This document shows, piece after piece, positions 53,835 through 64,000 of a DNA stretch of 64,000 bases (its first letter is position 1; each line of letters begins with the position of its first letter). The notes below the pieces were generated by a model. That model was not told where the DNA came from and did no database searches. It worked only from the letters and a program-made list of their open reading frames with translations. The DNA is taken from assembly GCF_003026365.1 (NCBI RefSeq), contig NZ_PYOM01000005.1, positions 202,252 through 266,251 of the forward strand. Direction: 5' to 3'. Origin of the DNA: Photobacterium angustum (GTDB taxonomy: Bacteria > Pseudomonadota > Gammaproteobacteria > Enterobacterales > Vibrionaceae). Made by a program: the position numbers and the translations under genes.

Positions 53835-56800
53835 TTATTCTACCGTGTCGATATCTAGTACCGTTTGGATTGGATCTGCAATCTTTGGTGTATTACTAAA
53901 GCCACGTAAACCCACCACGTGTACGTGTTCACGATCTTTGAAAATCTTACGTACCAGTTTGTAGGTTGTACCCTTTTCAGGACTGATATTTTCAGGTGCC
54001 GCAATCAGTAACTGCATGTCTAAGCGTTCACATAACTCAAACAATGTTGCGATTGATTTAGCATCAAGTCGTGCCGCTTCATCCAAGAACAATAGCCGAC
54101 AAGGAATAATATCTTTACCACGTAAGCGACGAGATTCTTCTTCCCAGCTTTGAACAACCATTAATAGAATTGCCTGACCAGTACCAATCGCTTCACCCGT
54201 TGATAGCGCGCCAGATTCCGCCTGTAGCCAACCGTCTGTACCACGGTTAACTTCAATGCTTAACTCTAGGTAATTACGGTAATCTAACAGCTCTTCACCC
54301 AAGATCTGCGGTGAACGTTGACCCATATCGATATGTGGATTCAAACGCTGGAACAGCTTCGCAATCGCTTCAGAGAATGATAAACGGTTATTACCGAATA
54401 GATCGCTATGCTGATCTTTATTCTCAACAAGTCCTGCAAGCAATGATTCATGCGTATCACGTACTTTAACGTTTAGACGCACACCATTTACCTGACCAAA
54501 ACCAATACTTTGTAAGCCTTGGTTTAGCATACGAATACGGTTTTGCTCACGCTGGATTGTTTTACGAATAATATTCGCAACAGAATCTGAACTGATCGCT
54601 AAACGTTGTTCACGAGCCGTTAGCTCTTCAGTTAAACGACCGAGTTCTGCTTCCATTTCTTCGATAGCTTCAACCGGATCGTCGGTACGAATAATATCGT
54701 GACGAATACGCTCACGTAGATGCTGGTACACTGCGATGTAGAATAGAACTTTACGTTCAGGACGCGTCACATCTTCTGACGCACGTAACGCATCACGTAA
54801 ATCTTCGTTATCCGCAACCGCAAGACGCAGTGAACCTAGCGCTTTATCCGATAGCGAACGTAGTTCATCTGCCGACATATACGCCATTTCACGACGGTGT
54901 AAACGACGTTCAACATCGCTTTCACGTGCTAAACGTAATACCGCGCACCAACCCGCTTTCGCGTTAACCACTAACTTACGGAAGTCTTGGTAATCTTTAC
55001 CCACTTTACGTAAACGCTTCACTAACGACTTCATTTCAAGTTCGATAGAGGTGGTTGATTTTTCTAACTGGCTACGGCGACTACGTGAACTGTGTAAACG
55101 CTCATTGAGTTCATCACGACGAATACGTGCACGCTCTTCTGCTTCAACATCGGCACGTACACCTAGCTCTTGCAGTTCACGTTCAAACTCTTGAACAGTT
55201 TCCATCTTCGCTTGGTGCGAGCTCTTCAGTGACGCCATTAACTGGTTGTACTGGTTCGCTTGTGCGCGCGCTTGTTTTAGACTTTCACGGCTGCGACCAC
55301 GCGCTTGTTCTGCGGTTGCCAGTTTCGCTTTAAGCTGCTCGTTTAGCTCTGAACTCTTACTCAGTAGCTCTACCGCATCGGCATAACTAAAGTAGTGACG
55401 ACGTTCGGCTAAATCAGCTACTGCGAAGATCAGCGTCTTCAGCTCTTGTAGCTTCTGATCCGCCGCTTCGTAATCAGCTTGTAGCGCATCGAATTGCTCG
55501 GGATCAGCATCCAGTGCAGACACTAATGTTTCAAGCTCGGCTAACGCTTTTCCATGACGGTCAAGGTAGTTACGTGCTTCATCCATTTGTGAAAGTTGTT
55601 GTTCAACTTCTTCAAAACGTGCACTTAGCGTGTCATCTTCAAGCAGTGTTACCACTGGGTTTAATTTACCCAGTAATGCAAGACCTTCACGTGCTGCCGC
55701 TAACTGGCTACGCTGTTGTTGCTCTTGCGCTTGTGATTCAGATAACTGACGTGCAATTTGGTTACGTTGATCACGTGCTTGCTTTAATTCTACTTCTGGA
55801 TCTGGGTTAAATGCCACAGACATGTGCGTTGCTACAAAGCTATTGAAGCTTTGGTACAAACGCTGAAGTTTTTGTGAATCAAACGATGCTTTTGCGTGAT
55901 CTTCTACAACTTGATCTTTCTCATCACGTAAGAACTCTAAACGTTGTTCACGTGCTGCGCGACCAAATAATGGCATTTCTGGGAAACGTGAATAACGCAG
56001 TTGGCGATCGTTTAAGTGAACACAAACCGCATCTTCTAGTTCATCAACATCAAAGCCACTGTCATCGAATGAATCCGCATCACCTTCGATGATGTAAAGA
56101 TCATCTGGGCAATCATCTAGCGAGACTAATTTTTCTTTAATGCCGTTAAGATCAGGGACAATAATCGCGTGTCGTGCAGGGCCATACATCGCACTGAAAT
56201 ATGGTGCATCATCAATAGTGATATCGTCATAAACTTCAGATAACAGCGTACCGCCAAGAGTATCGGCTAACCCACGTAAACGTGAATCATCACTACCACC
56301 AGGCTGTGCTAAACGTTCAATATCTGCATCAAGTTGCTTCTTACGTGCCGCTAATTCATCACGTTGGCGCGAAGCTTCACGCTCGTTATCCAACGTTAGC
56401 TGCATTGCATCCATTACCGCTTGGCTGCTTGAAAGCTCGGCATTGGCTTGCTCTGCTAATTTTTCAAGCGCATCAGAAGCTGCAATCCATGTTGGTGCTT
56501 GCGATTCTAATGTCGCGATACGAGAAACTAAGCGTTGCTCGTCATGGCGCATGTCGTTACGTTGCTCAACCAGCGTTGCTTGATCTTGCTCTAGGCTTTC
56601 AAGCGTTGCTTCATGGCGCGCTTGCTCTTCAACTAACGCTAATTCGCTATCTAATGTGGTAGCGAATTTCTTGGTATACGTTTCTGCTAATTCAAGCGCT
56701 TGGCGTTGGCTACGAACACTGCGCTCTAAATCACGGTATTGCGATTTTAGCTGCTCACCACGATCTGAAATCGCACGAAGTTGACGACCATGATCAATCA

Positions 56801-58298
56801 ATTCACGGGCTTTATTACTCGCATTAGCGCGATCAAAGGCACCTGCAATGGTGGTTATGATCGCTAAGCCTTTATCAAACTGTTGCGCCGCCGCTGACGA
56901 CATATCCAGTTTGTGTTTAAGGGCTAATAACGCTGTTGTTTGAGTATCTTGCTGCTGTTTAAGCTGTGCAAGATACGGTGGCGCTTGATCAGGTAACATT
57001 TGATGATCGCCAGACAAATCACGCGCTTTTTCTAATGCCTGTACCGCTTGTTGGTACTGCAATGCACGGGTTTGCTGCATATCTAATGCTTGTTGGTAAT
57101 CGGCTAACTGGGTTTTTAAGCTATCAACTTCTTCTTCCGTTAGCTGTGATTGTTCTTCGGCAATCGCAAGTTGCTCTGCCGCTTCTTCAACCACCATGAC
57201 CTGCTCTTCAAGACGCTCAGTTAGCTCTTCAAGATCTTCTTTATAACGCTCGATTTTCTCAGCTTGACGTACTGCTGTTTGTACTAGCTGTAGGTGATCC
57301 GATGCGGCTTGATGATCTTGCTCTAACGCGCCTTCTTGCTCGGTCAACTCATCCAGCTCTGCAGTCATGTTATTTAACGTAGACTGCTGATCGATTAAGG
57401 TTTGGCGTGAGCCCATTAGCTCACCACGTAAGCTTAATGTTTGCTCTAGTTTCTTCTGACGCTCGTTAGCATGACGCATATAATCGGCAGCAACATAGTT
57501 CGTTGCTTCTGAGATCAAATGCTTAAACAAGTCACGGTCACGCTGAGTCAGTTTGATCGCTTCTAATGTCGAACGGTTTTCACGCAGTGCCGCTTCCATA
57601 TCTTGGAAGGCTTTTTTAACACCGGTGTTGTGCGGTAATAGGTAATCACGTAATGAACGTGTGATCGCACTAGAAATACCACCGTATAGCGATGCTTCAA
57701 TTAAGCGGTAGAACTTAGAACGATCTTGGCTGTTACGTAATTTCTTCGGTAACACGCCCATTTCAAACATTTGAACGTGGTAATCAGTTACCGAGTTAAA
57801 TGCTTTAAATTGCACGCCTTCATATTGTGAAACAATGTCTTTAACATCATTAAGCTGGCGAACACGCGCTTGATTTTCAGATAGTGTTTCAATTAACACA
57901 TCAGTTGGTTTGATGTTTGAAGGCAAGCCTTGAATTACGAAAGGTTTAATATCAACTTTCTTATCACGACCCGCGACTTGCTGTAATTTTACAGCAAAGA
58001 TAATGCGTTGTTTCTTCGAGTTAACCACATCAAGCGCGGCATAACAGGCACCCGGCTTCAATTTACCGTGAAGGCCTTTATCGCGTGAGGCATTTGAGCT
58101 TCCCGCTTCCGTTGTATTTCGGAAGTGAAGTAGGCTTTGATCAGGAATGAGTGTGGTAATGAAAGCAGCCATGGTTGTTGACTTACCTGCACCGTTACCA
58201 CCTGAAAGCGTTGTCACCAAATTATCAATGTCAAAGGTACGCGCAAAGAAGCCGTTCCAGTTGACCATGGTGAGCGATTGATACTTACCGCGTTCCAT
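53835..58298 (-). CDS. mukB: Chromosome partition protein MukB
   Basis: 1487 residues, SMC-like ATPase of the MukBEF condensin. Walker A is GGNGAGKS (33-40). Two long coiled-coil arms flank the hinge near residues 650-780. The ABC signature ([12 protein letters not shown]) and Walker B ([12 protein letters not shown]) are near residues 1360-1410. It organises and segregates the chromosome with MukE, MukF and topoisomerase IV. Start and mukE stop overlap by one base (TAATG), the usual coupling. Presence of mukB instead of smc supports a gammaproteobacterial origin. Confidence 0.97.
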   Translation of the reverse strand: MERGKYQSLTMVNWNGFFARTFDIDNLVTTLSGGNGAGKSTTMAAFITTLIPDQSLLHFRNTTEAGSSNASRDKGLHGKLKPGACYAALDVVNSKKQRIIFAVKLQQVAGRDKKVDIKPFVIQGLPSNIKPTDVLIETLSENQARVRQLNDVKDIVSQYEGVQFKAFNSVTDYHVQMFEMGVLPKKLRNSQDRSKFYRLIEASLYGGISSAITRSLRDYLLPHNTGVKKAFQDMEAALRENRSTLEAIKLTQRDRDLFKHLISEATNYVAADYMRHANERQKKLEQTLSLRGELMGSRQTLIDQQSTLNNMTAELDELTEQEGALEQDHQAASDHLQLVQTAVRQAEKIERYKEDLEELTERLEEQVMVVEEAAEQLAIAEEQSQLTEEEVDSLKTQLADYQQALDMQQTRALQYQQAVQALEKARDLSGDHQMLPDQAPPYLAQLKQQQDTQTTALLALKHKLDMSSAAAQQFDKGLAIITTIAGAFDRANASNKARELIDHGRQLRAISDRGEQLKSQYRDLERSVRSQRQALELAETYTKKFATTLDSELALVEEQARHEATLESLEQDQATLVEQRNDMRHDEQRLVSRIATLESQAPTWIAASDALEKLAEQANAELSSSQAVMDAMQLTLDNEREASRQRDELAARKKQLDADIERLAQPGGSDDSRLRGLADTLGGTLLSEVYDDITIDDAPYFSAMYGPARHAIIVPDLNGIKEKLVSLDDCPDDLYIIEGDADSFDDSGFDVDELEDAVCVHLNDRQLRYSRFPEMPLFGRAAREQRLEFLRDEKDQVVEDHAKASFDSQKLQRLYQSFNSFVATHMSVAFNPDPEVELKQARDQRNQIARQLSESQAQEQQQRSQLAAAREGLALLGKLNPVVTLLEDDTLSARFEEVEQQLSQMDEARNYLDRHGKALAELETLVSALDADPEQFDALQADYEAADQKLQELKTLIFAVADLAERRHYFSYADAVELLSKSSELNEQLKAKLATAEQARGRSRESLKQARAQANQYNQLMASLKSSHQAKMETVQEFERELQELGVRADVEAEERARIRRDELNERLHSSRSRRSQLEKSTTSIELEMKSLVKRLRKVGKDYQDFRKLVVNAKAGWCAVLRLARESDVERRLHRREMAYMSADELRSLSDKALGSLRLAVADNEDLRDALRASEDVTRPERKVLFYIAVYQHLRERIRHDIIRTDDPVEAIEEMEAELGRLTEELTAREQRLAISSDSVANIIRKTIQREQNRIRMLNQGLQSIGFGQVNGVRLNVKVRDTHESLLAGLVENKDQHSDLFGNNRLSFSEAIAKLFQRLNPHIDMGQRSPQILGEELLDYRNYLELSIEVNRGTDGWLQAESGALSTGEAIGTGQAILLMVVQSWEEESRRLRGKDIIPCRLLFLDEAARLDAKSIATLFELCERLDMQLLIAAPENISPEKGTTYKLVRKIFKDREHVHVVGLRGFSNTPKIADPIQTVLDIDTVE

Positions 58299-59041
58299 TA
58301 AATACTACTCTCCTGTTCCACTTGTTGTGCATCTGCATTTTCAAGTGATTCTTGACTGTCTTGTTCGATATCGTCGAGCAAACTTGATTGGCTTGGTTCT
58401 TGATGATGCACGACGGCTTCACCGTCACGGATCAAGCGTAGCTGCGCTTCACGTATATCATCACCGGTTCGTACATCGGCACCAAAACGGAATACCGCTT
58501 CACTAATACGGAATTTACCGTGATCACCAATTGGAATTAACATCCCTATACGACGTAAACGACGCAATGATGTTTTCACTTTATCGAACAGTTTTTCACG
58601 ATCAAGATCTGAACCTGTTGCGCGGTTAGTCACTAATTTCATTAGCTTTTGTTCATCAGCTAATGTCACTAACTCGTCAAACAACTCTTGGTTGGTAAAA
58701 ATACCTTCGTGCGCTAAACGCTCTGGGCTTAGGTAAAGGAAACACAATACTTTACCCACCAGCATGTCGATTTCTGACAATACAGAACGACCAATCAATG
58801 AGGTTGAACGTGGGCGAAGGTATAAAAAGCCTTCTGGCGCACGGACTAATTCTGCATTATAACGCTTGTAAAACATGCCGAGTTCTTGTTCAAATTCGAT
58901 CAAAAAGGCATGGTTATCTAAATCTTCACTAGAAATATGGCGACCTGAACGGAGCGCGTTATCCAGTGCTGGGAAAAGTGGATTAGCAATTGCTTTTGCT
59001 AAATTTTCCGGCATGAATTCTTCAATATTTGTCAATGACAT
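58298..59041 (-). CDS. mukE: Chromosome partition protein MukE
   Basis: 247 residues from the start at 59041, opening [21 protein letters not shown] as in other MukE proteins (first twenty residues checked). The open frame extends to 59098 but that part overlaps mukF. Two winged-helix domains make up the protein, with [19 protein letters not shown] near residue 175. MukE dimers bind MukF and regulate MukB. The C-terminal tail is rich in Gln, Glu and Ser. It overlaps mukF by 20 bases and mukB by one. Confidence 0.94.
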   Translation of the reverse strand: MSLTNIEEFMPENLAKAIANPLFPALDNALRSGRHISSEDLDNHAFLIEFEQELGMFYKRYNAELVRAPEGFLYLRPRSTSLIGRSVLSEIDMLVGKVLCFLYLSPERLAHEGIFTNQELFDELVTLADEQKLMKLVTNRATGSDLDREKLFDKVKTSLRRLRRIGMLIPIGDHGKFRISEAVFRFGADVRTGDDIREAQLRLIRDGEAVVHHQEPSQSSLLDDIEQDSQESLENADAQQVEQESSI

Positions 59042-60344
59042 GAGCTTGTACCTTGGCTCCGTATTCGTTAATTGCTTCCCAATCCGGCTGAATTGCATTG
59101 AAGTCAGCCTCTGAGTATCCCATTCTTACTGCTTGATCAATCACGATTCTTGCCAAATCAAAATGCTGGGCAAATGGGTGTTGAGCCAAATAATCTTTGA
59201 GCAGTGAGCTTAGGTTGATGGGTGCGCCTGTCGCTTTGTGCGCTTTTAGCATTGCTGCAACTTTTTCAGCCAATATATCATTAACTAAGTCGAGCTCTTC
59301 AAATTCCATCTCAGCAGGAACAATACCTGTTACTTCATCGTCACGAAGCACTAATGCTTCATCACGCATGTCTAATAAACGTTCAGCGTCTGCATAGGTC
59401 AATAACCATGGCGCATCAAAATAATCAGTAACCGACTGGCGTAAACGCTGACTAAATGCACGGTTCTTGTCCATGTCTATCGCGGTACGAATAAACTTAT
59501 GAACATGGCGATCGTAGCCAATCCATAAATCAATCGCTTGCTGACCCCAACTGATAATGCGATCCAGTTTTGCTTGAAGGATATAAACCATCCCATCAAC
59601 ATAATCTAAATCATCACGACCTTGTGTGGATTCTTGAATCGTAAGTAACTGCGTTTGTAGCTGATCGCCTGCCGCTTGTAGTGTGTCTTGAAGCTCTTTT
59701 AACGTCGCTGACGTTTCATCAAGTAACTGCTCACAACTACTGATTGCTGCGCGCCAGTCTTGGTTTAGCAACTCAGCAATATCGACTTTTACTTGCTGCT
59801 GTTGTTCATCCATGGTGCGCTGGTTTAAATCGATGCGATCGAATATTTCAGCTACTGAGTATTTCAATACGGCATGGACATTTTGACGCCAGTGTTTTTC
59901 ATCACCGTCTTCTTGTGCCGCTGTTGCTGCTTTATTGATTTCGTCTGCCACCATTGCTAACTGGATAGATAGCTTGAGCGTTGAAAACTCTCGTTGGCGA
60001 ACGTAATAATCAGTAATGCCTAACGCTAATGGGCTTAAACGATAAATACTAGCGCCATCAGTTACTTCACTAGTAAAGCGTGAAATTAATCGCTGTCTTA
60101 CCAATTCATTAATGGCGTTGTTGGCGCGAAATGCCAGGGTTTCTTTGGATTGGCCGAACATATCACTTACTATGCGAAATGCGTCAACCAGTTCTCCTTC
60201 CCCTAATTCTTCATCAAAGCGATCACCGCTTAAAACGGCAATGGCTAACAAGAACGCCAGCCGTTCCGTTGGTAGGTTTAAAGCAAAATCATTTTGCTTT
60301 ACCCAGTTAACCAACTCAGGAACCGTCTGGGTAACTTCACTCAT
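59022..60344 (-). CDS. mukF: Chromosome partition protein MukF, kleisin subunit
   Basis: 440 residues, the kleisin of MukBEF. An N-terminal winged-helix dimerisation domain (residues 1-110), a helical middle region with coiled-coil character (residues 180-250) and a C-terminal winged helix that contacts the MukB head are expected from E. coli MukF, which has the same length. The opening [24 protein letters not shown] is characteristic (first part checked). Start overlaps the cmoM stop by four bases (ATGA). Confidence 0.95.
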   Translation of the reverse strand: MSEVTQTVPELVNWVKQNDFALNLPTERLAFLLAIAVLSGDRFDEELGEGELVDAFRIVSDMFGQSKETLAFRANNAINELVRQRLISRFTSEVTDGASIYRLSPLALGITDYYVRQREFSTLKLSIQLAMVADEINKAATAAQEDGDEKHWRQNVHAVLKYSVAEIFDRIDLNQRTMDEQQQQVKVDIAELLNQDWRAAISSCEQLLDETSATLKELQDTLQAAGDQLQTQLLTIQESTQGRDDLDYVDGMVYILQAKLDRIISWGQQAIDLWIGYDRHVHKFIRTAIDMDKNRAFSQRLRQSVTDYFDAPWLLTYADAERLLDMRDEALVLRDDEVTGIVPAEMEFEELDLVNDILAEKVAAMLKAHKATGAPINLSSLLKDYLAQHPFAQHFDLARIVIDQAVRMGYSEADFNAIQPDWEAINEYGAKVQAHVIDKY

Positions 60345-61174
60345 CCCTTGTCCTTATTGCTGTTATTAGAGTTTGTCGTTGTTATGTGCGTTTCTTCAGC
60401 AAAAGGCTTACGGGCATACACATGAATATAACGCCCCAACGACAAAAACGGCTCTTGGCGACAAAGCTTCTGCTCCATCTCAAGAACCTGTTCAAAACTG
60501 TAGTCACCTACCATATGAGTTTGAATATAATCATGGAAGGTGCGAACCCCTGTTTTACCCATGATTTCAAACCCAGCATCGGTTAGGCACTGATAAACAT
60601 CTTCAGGTTTTATCCCTTGCTGCGGCTGCAATTTAAAGCGCTTGCGATGCGGCATTCCTTGCTCAATATGAGTCAAGTTGCCACAAATTAAGTTTTTAAA
60701 CAGTAGACCGTTGTAGTTATAAAACATCACGGAAATTGCACCGCCAGGTTTCACATTGTCTAATAGACCAGTAAGTACCTCGATTGGTTCAGCTAACCAT
60801 TCCATTACTGCATGAAATAAAATTAAATCGACAGGTTCAGGTATGAACTCACCAATTTCCTGTACAGGACAATGCACTAAACGATATTGCTCAAGCAAAC
60901 CGTTTTTAGCAATTTCTTGTTGAGCTAATGTCAACATTTCGCTAGAAAGATCACATAACGTTACTTGATGTCCAAGTGATGCAATTTTTTGTGATAATTG
61001 TCCAATACCTCCCCCTGCATCTAATACAGTAAGAGGTGATACACTGCTAAGCGAGGTAAGAATTTGTTCAATATCTTGCCAAACGACAGTTTGTCGAATT
61101 TGCCCTTTTGCTGTGCCATATATGTTTTCAGCGAACTTTTGCGCTAAATCATCAAAATTTCGGTCTTTGATCAC
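60341..61174 (-). CDS. cmoM: tRNA 5-carboxymethoxyuridine methyltransferase CmoM (SmtA)
   Basis: 277 residues, class I SAM-dependent methyltransferase. The SAM-binding motif is [16 protein letters not shown] near residue 43, followed by [11 protein letters not shown]. CmoM methylates 5-carboxymethoxyuridine at the wobble position of several tRNAs, giving the methyl ester. The gene precedes mukFEB as in E. coli, where it was named smtA. A Ser/Asn-rich C-terminal tail ([13 protein letters not shown]) is extra. Confidence 0.92.
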   Translation of the reverse strand: MIKDRNFDDLAQKFAENIYGTAKGQIRQTVVWQDIEQILTSLSSVSPLTVLDAGGGIGQLSQKIASLGHQVTLCDLSSEMLTLAQQEIAKNGLLEQYRLVHCPVQEIGEFIPEPVDLILFHAVMEWLAEPIEVLTGLLDNVKPGGAISVMFYNYNGLLFKNLICGNLTHIEQGMPHRKRFKLQPQQGIKPEDVYQCLTDAGFEIMGKTGVRTFHDYIQTHMVGDYSFEQVLEMEQKLCRQEPFLSLGRYIHVYARKPFAEETHITTTNSNNSNKDKG

Positions 61175-61293
61175 GGCTGCTTTACGTTATGATAGCGAAT
61201 CTAAAAAGTGACTCATTTTCTCACAAGCAGTAAAGGAATAAAGGCTTGTGATGCTTTTTCAAGCTCAACTGCTGAAATTTCGGACTACATTTC

Positions 61294-62121
61294 ATGTTTG
61301 AATTAAAAAAATTAATCGCAACACTCCTTATGCCCCTCCCAGCACTGCTGATCATTGGGTTTATTGGATTATTGGTTTTATGGTTTACACGTAAGAAAAA
61401 ACTGGCTTCGGGAATTATTGCATTCTCTTTTTTAGGTATTTTTGCCGTCTCTTTTCAGCCTGTTTCTACGAGTTTACTGCGACCATTAGAGCAACAATAT
61501 CCCGCTTTTGTCGGCTCATCTAAACCTATCAATTTTGTGATGGTGCTTGGTAGTGGTCATGTGATCGATAAAACGTTTCCCATCACCTCTGAACTTTCAC
61601 GTACTGCGTTAATGCGTTTAGTTGAAGGTATTCGTATTGCGCGAATGTATCCGGGATCTAAAATGATCCTCTCAGGTTACGGTGGTGGAACCGATATCAG
61701 TCATGCTCGTATGATGGCTAAAGTTGCCCTAGCATTGGGGGTGAGTAAGTCGGATATTCTGTTATTAGAAACAGCGAAAGATACATGGGAAGAAGCTCAT
61801 CAAGCCGCTTCTGTTGTTGGTGATAAAAACTTAGTACTTATTACTTCAGCCAGCCATATGTCGCGTGCCTTGTATGAATTTCATCAAGCAGGACTAAATC
61901 CAATTCCAGCACCGACTAACTTTTTAGCGAGCAACAAAATTAAACAACCTTGGGTACGCTACGCGCCAAGTTCGCAGTTTTTATACCAAACTGAACGTTA
62001 TTGGCATGAAAAACTAGGGAGTTTATGGCAACAATTGCGTACATTTCTTGCTAACCATAAAGAGCCAAGCACAGATGAAAACAATCATGATAGTGCGGAT
62101 GCGTTAACAGTTGCAGGCTAA
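61294..62121 (+). CDS. elyC: Envelope biogenesis factor ElyC (DUF218)
   Basis: 275 residues. Two N-terminal membrane helices (about 8-30 and 36-56) are followed by a periplasmic DUF218 domain (FVMVLGSGHVIDKTFP near residue 81, KMILSGYGGGTDISHARMM near 121, VLITSASHMSRA near 182). ElyC supports peptidoglycan and lipid-carrier metabolism at low temperature in E. coli. It is divergent from cmoM across 119 bases and has its own terminator. Confidence 0.9.
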   Translation: MFELKKLIATLLMPLPALLIIGFIGLLVLWFTRKKKLASGIIAFSFLGIFAVSFQPVSTSLLRPLEQQYPAFVGSSKPINFVMVLGSGHVIDKTFPITSELSRTALMRLVEGIRIARMYPGSKMILSGYGGGTDISHARMMAKVALALGVSKSDILLLETAKDTWEEAHQAASVVGDKNLVLITSASHMSRALYEFHQAGLNPIPAPTNFLASNKIKQPWVRYAPSSQFLYQTERYWHEKLGSLWQQLRTFLANHKEPSTDENNHDSADALTVAG

Positions 62122-62446
62122 AACCATATAAAATGCCCTTATCGCCCAGTAAATCATTACTGGGCTTTTTTATGCCAACGTCACTTACCTTTCTTTTACT
62201 TTTCTAATTAGTCTTCGACGTATGACTACCATACATATAACCAAAAGCTATATGTATAAAACAATTATGCTAAGAAACGTCATAAAAAATGTATATGAAA
62301 AACGCTTTAACCACTATGATTCTTCTCCAATGAGAAACAATGATTGCTTAACATTTTAATTCCTAAATCTTACAAGCATCAGTTTATTTAACTGCGAATT
62401 ATTGCTTTCTTATTTTTATTATATTGATAAATTAAAGGTTAGCAGT
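62122..62446. other. Intergenic region after elyC
   Basis: It contains the elyC terminator at 62144-62171 and AT-rich sequence carrying the tcyP promoter. Nothing else was recognised. Confidence 0.5.
62144..62171 (+). terminator. Intrinsic terminator of elyC
   Basis: GCCCAGTAA (62144-62152) pairs with TTACTGGGC (62157-62165) around ATCA, followed by six T. Confidence 0.92.
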
Positions 62447-63835
62447 ATGTATCAAATTATAAATTTAGCCGTGTTTACGCTACTGATCGCCTTGTTGATT
62501 AAGCAGCAGCGTACAGATAGCACCTTGTCGAAACGCGTTTTTACTGGGTTAATTCTCGGTGTCTTATTTGGCGCCTCTCTACAATGGTTATATCACCCAC
62601 AAACTCCTGTCGTTAGCGACACTCTTGAGTACATTAATATTGTTGGTGCAGGTTATATCAGCCTTTTAAAAATGATTGTTATGCCCCTCATTATGGTTTC
62701 TATCATTGGCGCAATTATTAAGGTTAAAGATTCAAGTTCACTAGGCAAAATATCATTTCTAACCATAGGTGTTTTATTAGCAACAACCGCTGTCTCTGCT
62801 TTAATCGGCATAATGATCACTAACCTATTTGGTTTAACTGCTGATGGTATTGTGGAAGGTGCGCGTGAAATTGCTCGTGGTGAAGCATTACAAACACGCT
62901 TGGGTAGTATTGCGAATGTTTCGTTTGCAGACATGATAATTTCATTTTTCCCTTCTAATCCTTTTGCTGATTTAGCGGGTACTCGTCCTACTTCTACTAT
63001 TGCAGTTGTGATTTTCTCTGCATTTGTTGGTATGGCTGGCTTAACGGTAATTAAAACAAACCCAGAGTTAGGCGCTAGCTTTGAAAAGTTTGTTAATGTT
63101 GCCCAGGAAATTGTTCGTACACTAGTACGTATGGTGCTGAGCTTAACGCCTTATGGTGTGATGGCATTAATGGCGAAAGTGGTTGCTGGCTCGAATTACA
63201 ACGATATTCTAAGCTTATTAAATTTTGTTATCGCATCTTATGTTGGGCTTGGGTTAATTCTAGTATTGCATCTCGTACTCGTTAGCTTTGTTGGGGTCAA
63301 TCCTCTGCGCTTTTTCCAGAAGATATTACCAGTACTAACGTTTGCTTTTACCTCGCGTTCTAGCGCTGGCACAATTCCGTTAAACATTGATGCTCAGGTT
63401 AAATCACTCGGCAATGGCGATGCGGTTTCTAACTTCTCTGCTTCATTTGGCGCTACGATGGGACAAAATGGCTGTGCAGGATTATATCCAGCGATGCTTG
63501 CGGTAATGATTGCGCCGACAGTAGGCATTAACCCATTAGATCCGAGCTTTATGATTTCTCTTATTGCCATTGTAACTGTCAGTTCATTTGGTATTGCAGG
63601 TATTGGTGGTGGTGCAACATTTGCCGCTCTTATCGTTCTTTCAACATTAGGTATGCCAGTTGCACTTGCAGGCTTGTTAATTTCTATTGAGCCTTTAATT
63701 GATATGGGAAGAACAGCAGTAAATGTTAGTGGGTCAATGACGGCAGGAACTATTACTTCTCGTATTTTAGGCTTAAATAAAACATCTGAGATAGATAAAG
63801 GGAAACAACCAAACGTTATTGATACACATGCTTAA
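62447..63835 (+). CDS. tcyP: L-cystine symporter TcyP (YdjN-like)
   Basis: 462 residues from the ATG at 62447. The open frame reaches 62402, but the shorter form matches the E. coli YdjN length. It is a dicarboxylate/amino-acid:cation symporter (SLC1-type fold) with re-entrant loops: TFAFTSRSSAGTIPLNI near residue 300 and the conserved MGQNGCAGLYPAM near 340. It imports L-cystine with sodium or protons. It stands alone with a terminator after it. Confidence 0.88.
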   Translation: MYQIINLAVFTLLIALLIKQQRTDSTLSKRVFTGLILGVLFGASLQWLYHPQTPVVSDTLEYINIVGAGYISLLKMIVMPLIMVSIIGAIIKVKDSSSLGKISFLTIGVLLATTAVSALIGIMITNLFGLTADGIVEGAREIARGEALQTRLGSIANVSFADMIISFFPSNPFADLAGTRPTSTIAVVIFSAFVGMAGLTVIKTNPELGASFEKFVNVAQEIVRTLVRMVLSLTPYGVMALMAKVVAGSNYNDILSLLNFVIASYVGLGLILVLHLVLVSFVGVNPLRFFQKILPVLTFAFTSRSSAGTIPLNIDAQVKSLGNGDAVSNFSASFGATMGQNGCAGLYPAMLAVMIAPTVGINPLDPSFMISLIAIVTVSSFGIAGIGGGATFAALIVLSTLGMPVALAGLLISIEPLIDMGRTAVNVSGSMTAGTITSRILGLNKTSEIDKGKQPNVIDTHA

Positions 63836-63954
63836 CCACAATTTAGTGAAGATCATTCTTGTGTTTACAAATAAAAATCACGGGTTGTTTTAATTTTTCA
63901 CTATTCAATCAAAGATTACTTTTTTAGTAAAAAACATCAACCTTACACTTTAAT

Positions 63955-63998
63955 AACACTATTTATTATTTAATTTTAATAAATAGTGTTTTTTTTAT
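63955..63998 (+). terminator. Intrinsic terminator of tcyP
   Basis: AACACTATTTATT (63955-63967) pairs perfectly with AATAAATAGTGTT (63978-63990), then eight T in total. Confidence 0.85.
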
Positions 63999-64000
63999 TC

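Noticed and set aside
54000..58000. Many long plus-strand frames opposite mukB
   Set aside because: They are complements of coiled-coil coding sequence with biased codons and have no independent support.
1..64000. CRISPR arrays, tRNA or rRNA genes, insertion sequences
   Set aside because: No regularly spaced repeats, cloverleaf sequence or intact transposase was seen on reading either strand.

Overview
The window is AT-rich chromosomal DNA of a gammaproteobacterium, most likely Vibrionaceae and probably Photobacterium. The evidence is MukBEF instead of a bacterial SMC, a torECA operon containing the tiny torE gene, an ECF11-type sigma factor with a ChrR-like anti-sigma factor, UhpABC/UhpT, and proteins closely similar to E. 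coli in length and motif. No rRNA, tRNA, CRISPR array or intact insertion sequence was seen.

Layout. 1-1.6 kb: 3' end of a Lon-substrate-binding-domain gene, then the sigma/anti-sigma pair with a probable autoregulatory promoter. 2.2-6.9 kb: L-lactate permease and LutABC lactate oxidation operon. 7-9.2 kb: a LysR regulator and Mlc. 9.4-11.8 kb: queE and asnS. 11.9-15.4 kb: a broken EAL gene, a diguanylate cyclase and an enoyl-CoA hydratase-like gene. 15.5-18.7 kb: aspC and three poorly known small genes. 18.7-23.8 kb: uhpT-uhpA-uhpB-uhpC (hexose-phosphate uptake and its sensor). 24.1-27.3 kb: gloC-mepK-ldtD (cell-wall 3-3 crosslinks). 27.5-32.5 kb: an imelysin/di-heme/imelysin/DUF1513 operon behind a Fur-like box, next to a divergent marR. 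34.5-41.1 kb: cyoABCDE with sco, a PCuAC copper chaperone and an unknown exported protein. 41.1-45.2 kb: a DUF4870-like gene, a broken peptidase-T-like gene and a two-gene AbpAB/Hachiman-type phage-defence module. 45.6-49.5 kb: LysR, CHASE-GGDEF, TSUP permease, truncated globin. 49.7-53.6 kb: torECA. 53.8-62.1 kb: mukB-mukE-mukF-cmoM and elyC. 62.4-63.8 kb: cystine symporter.

From memory, the E. coli order is elyC-cmoM-mukFEB-ldtD-mepK-gloC-aspC-ompF-asnS. The window keeps that backbone but has accessory blocks inserted into it, the largest (about 26 kb, respiration, iron and defence genes) between ldtD and mukB. The accessory blocks are also where the decayed genes lie: the EAL gene, the peptidase-T fragment and an unidentified remnant near 33.5 kb.

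The strongest items for a second look are the AbpAB/Hachiman-type pair, the Fur-box imelysin/di-heme operon, the ECF11 promoter, the homopolymer frameshift in the EAL gene, a 12-bp dyad in front of marR, and the unknown four-cysteine exported protein ending the cyo operon.
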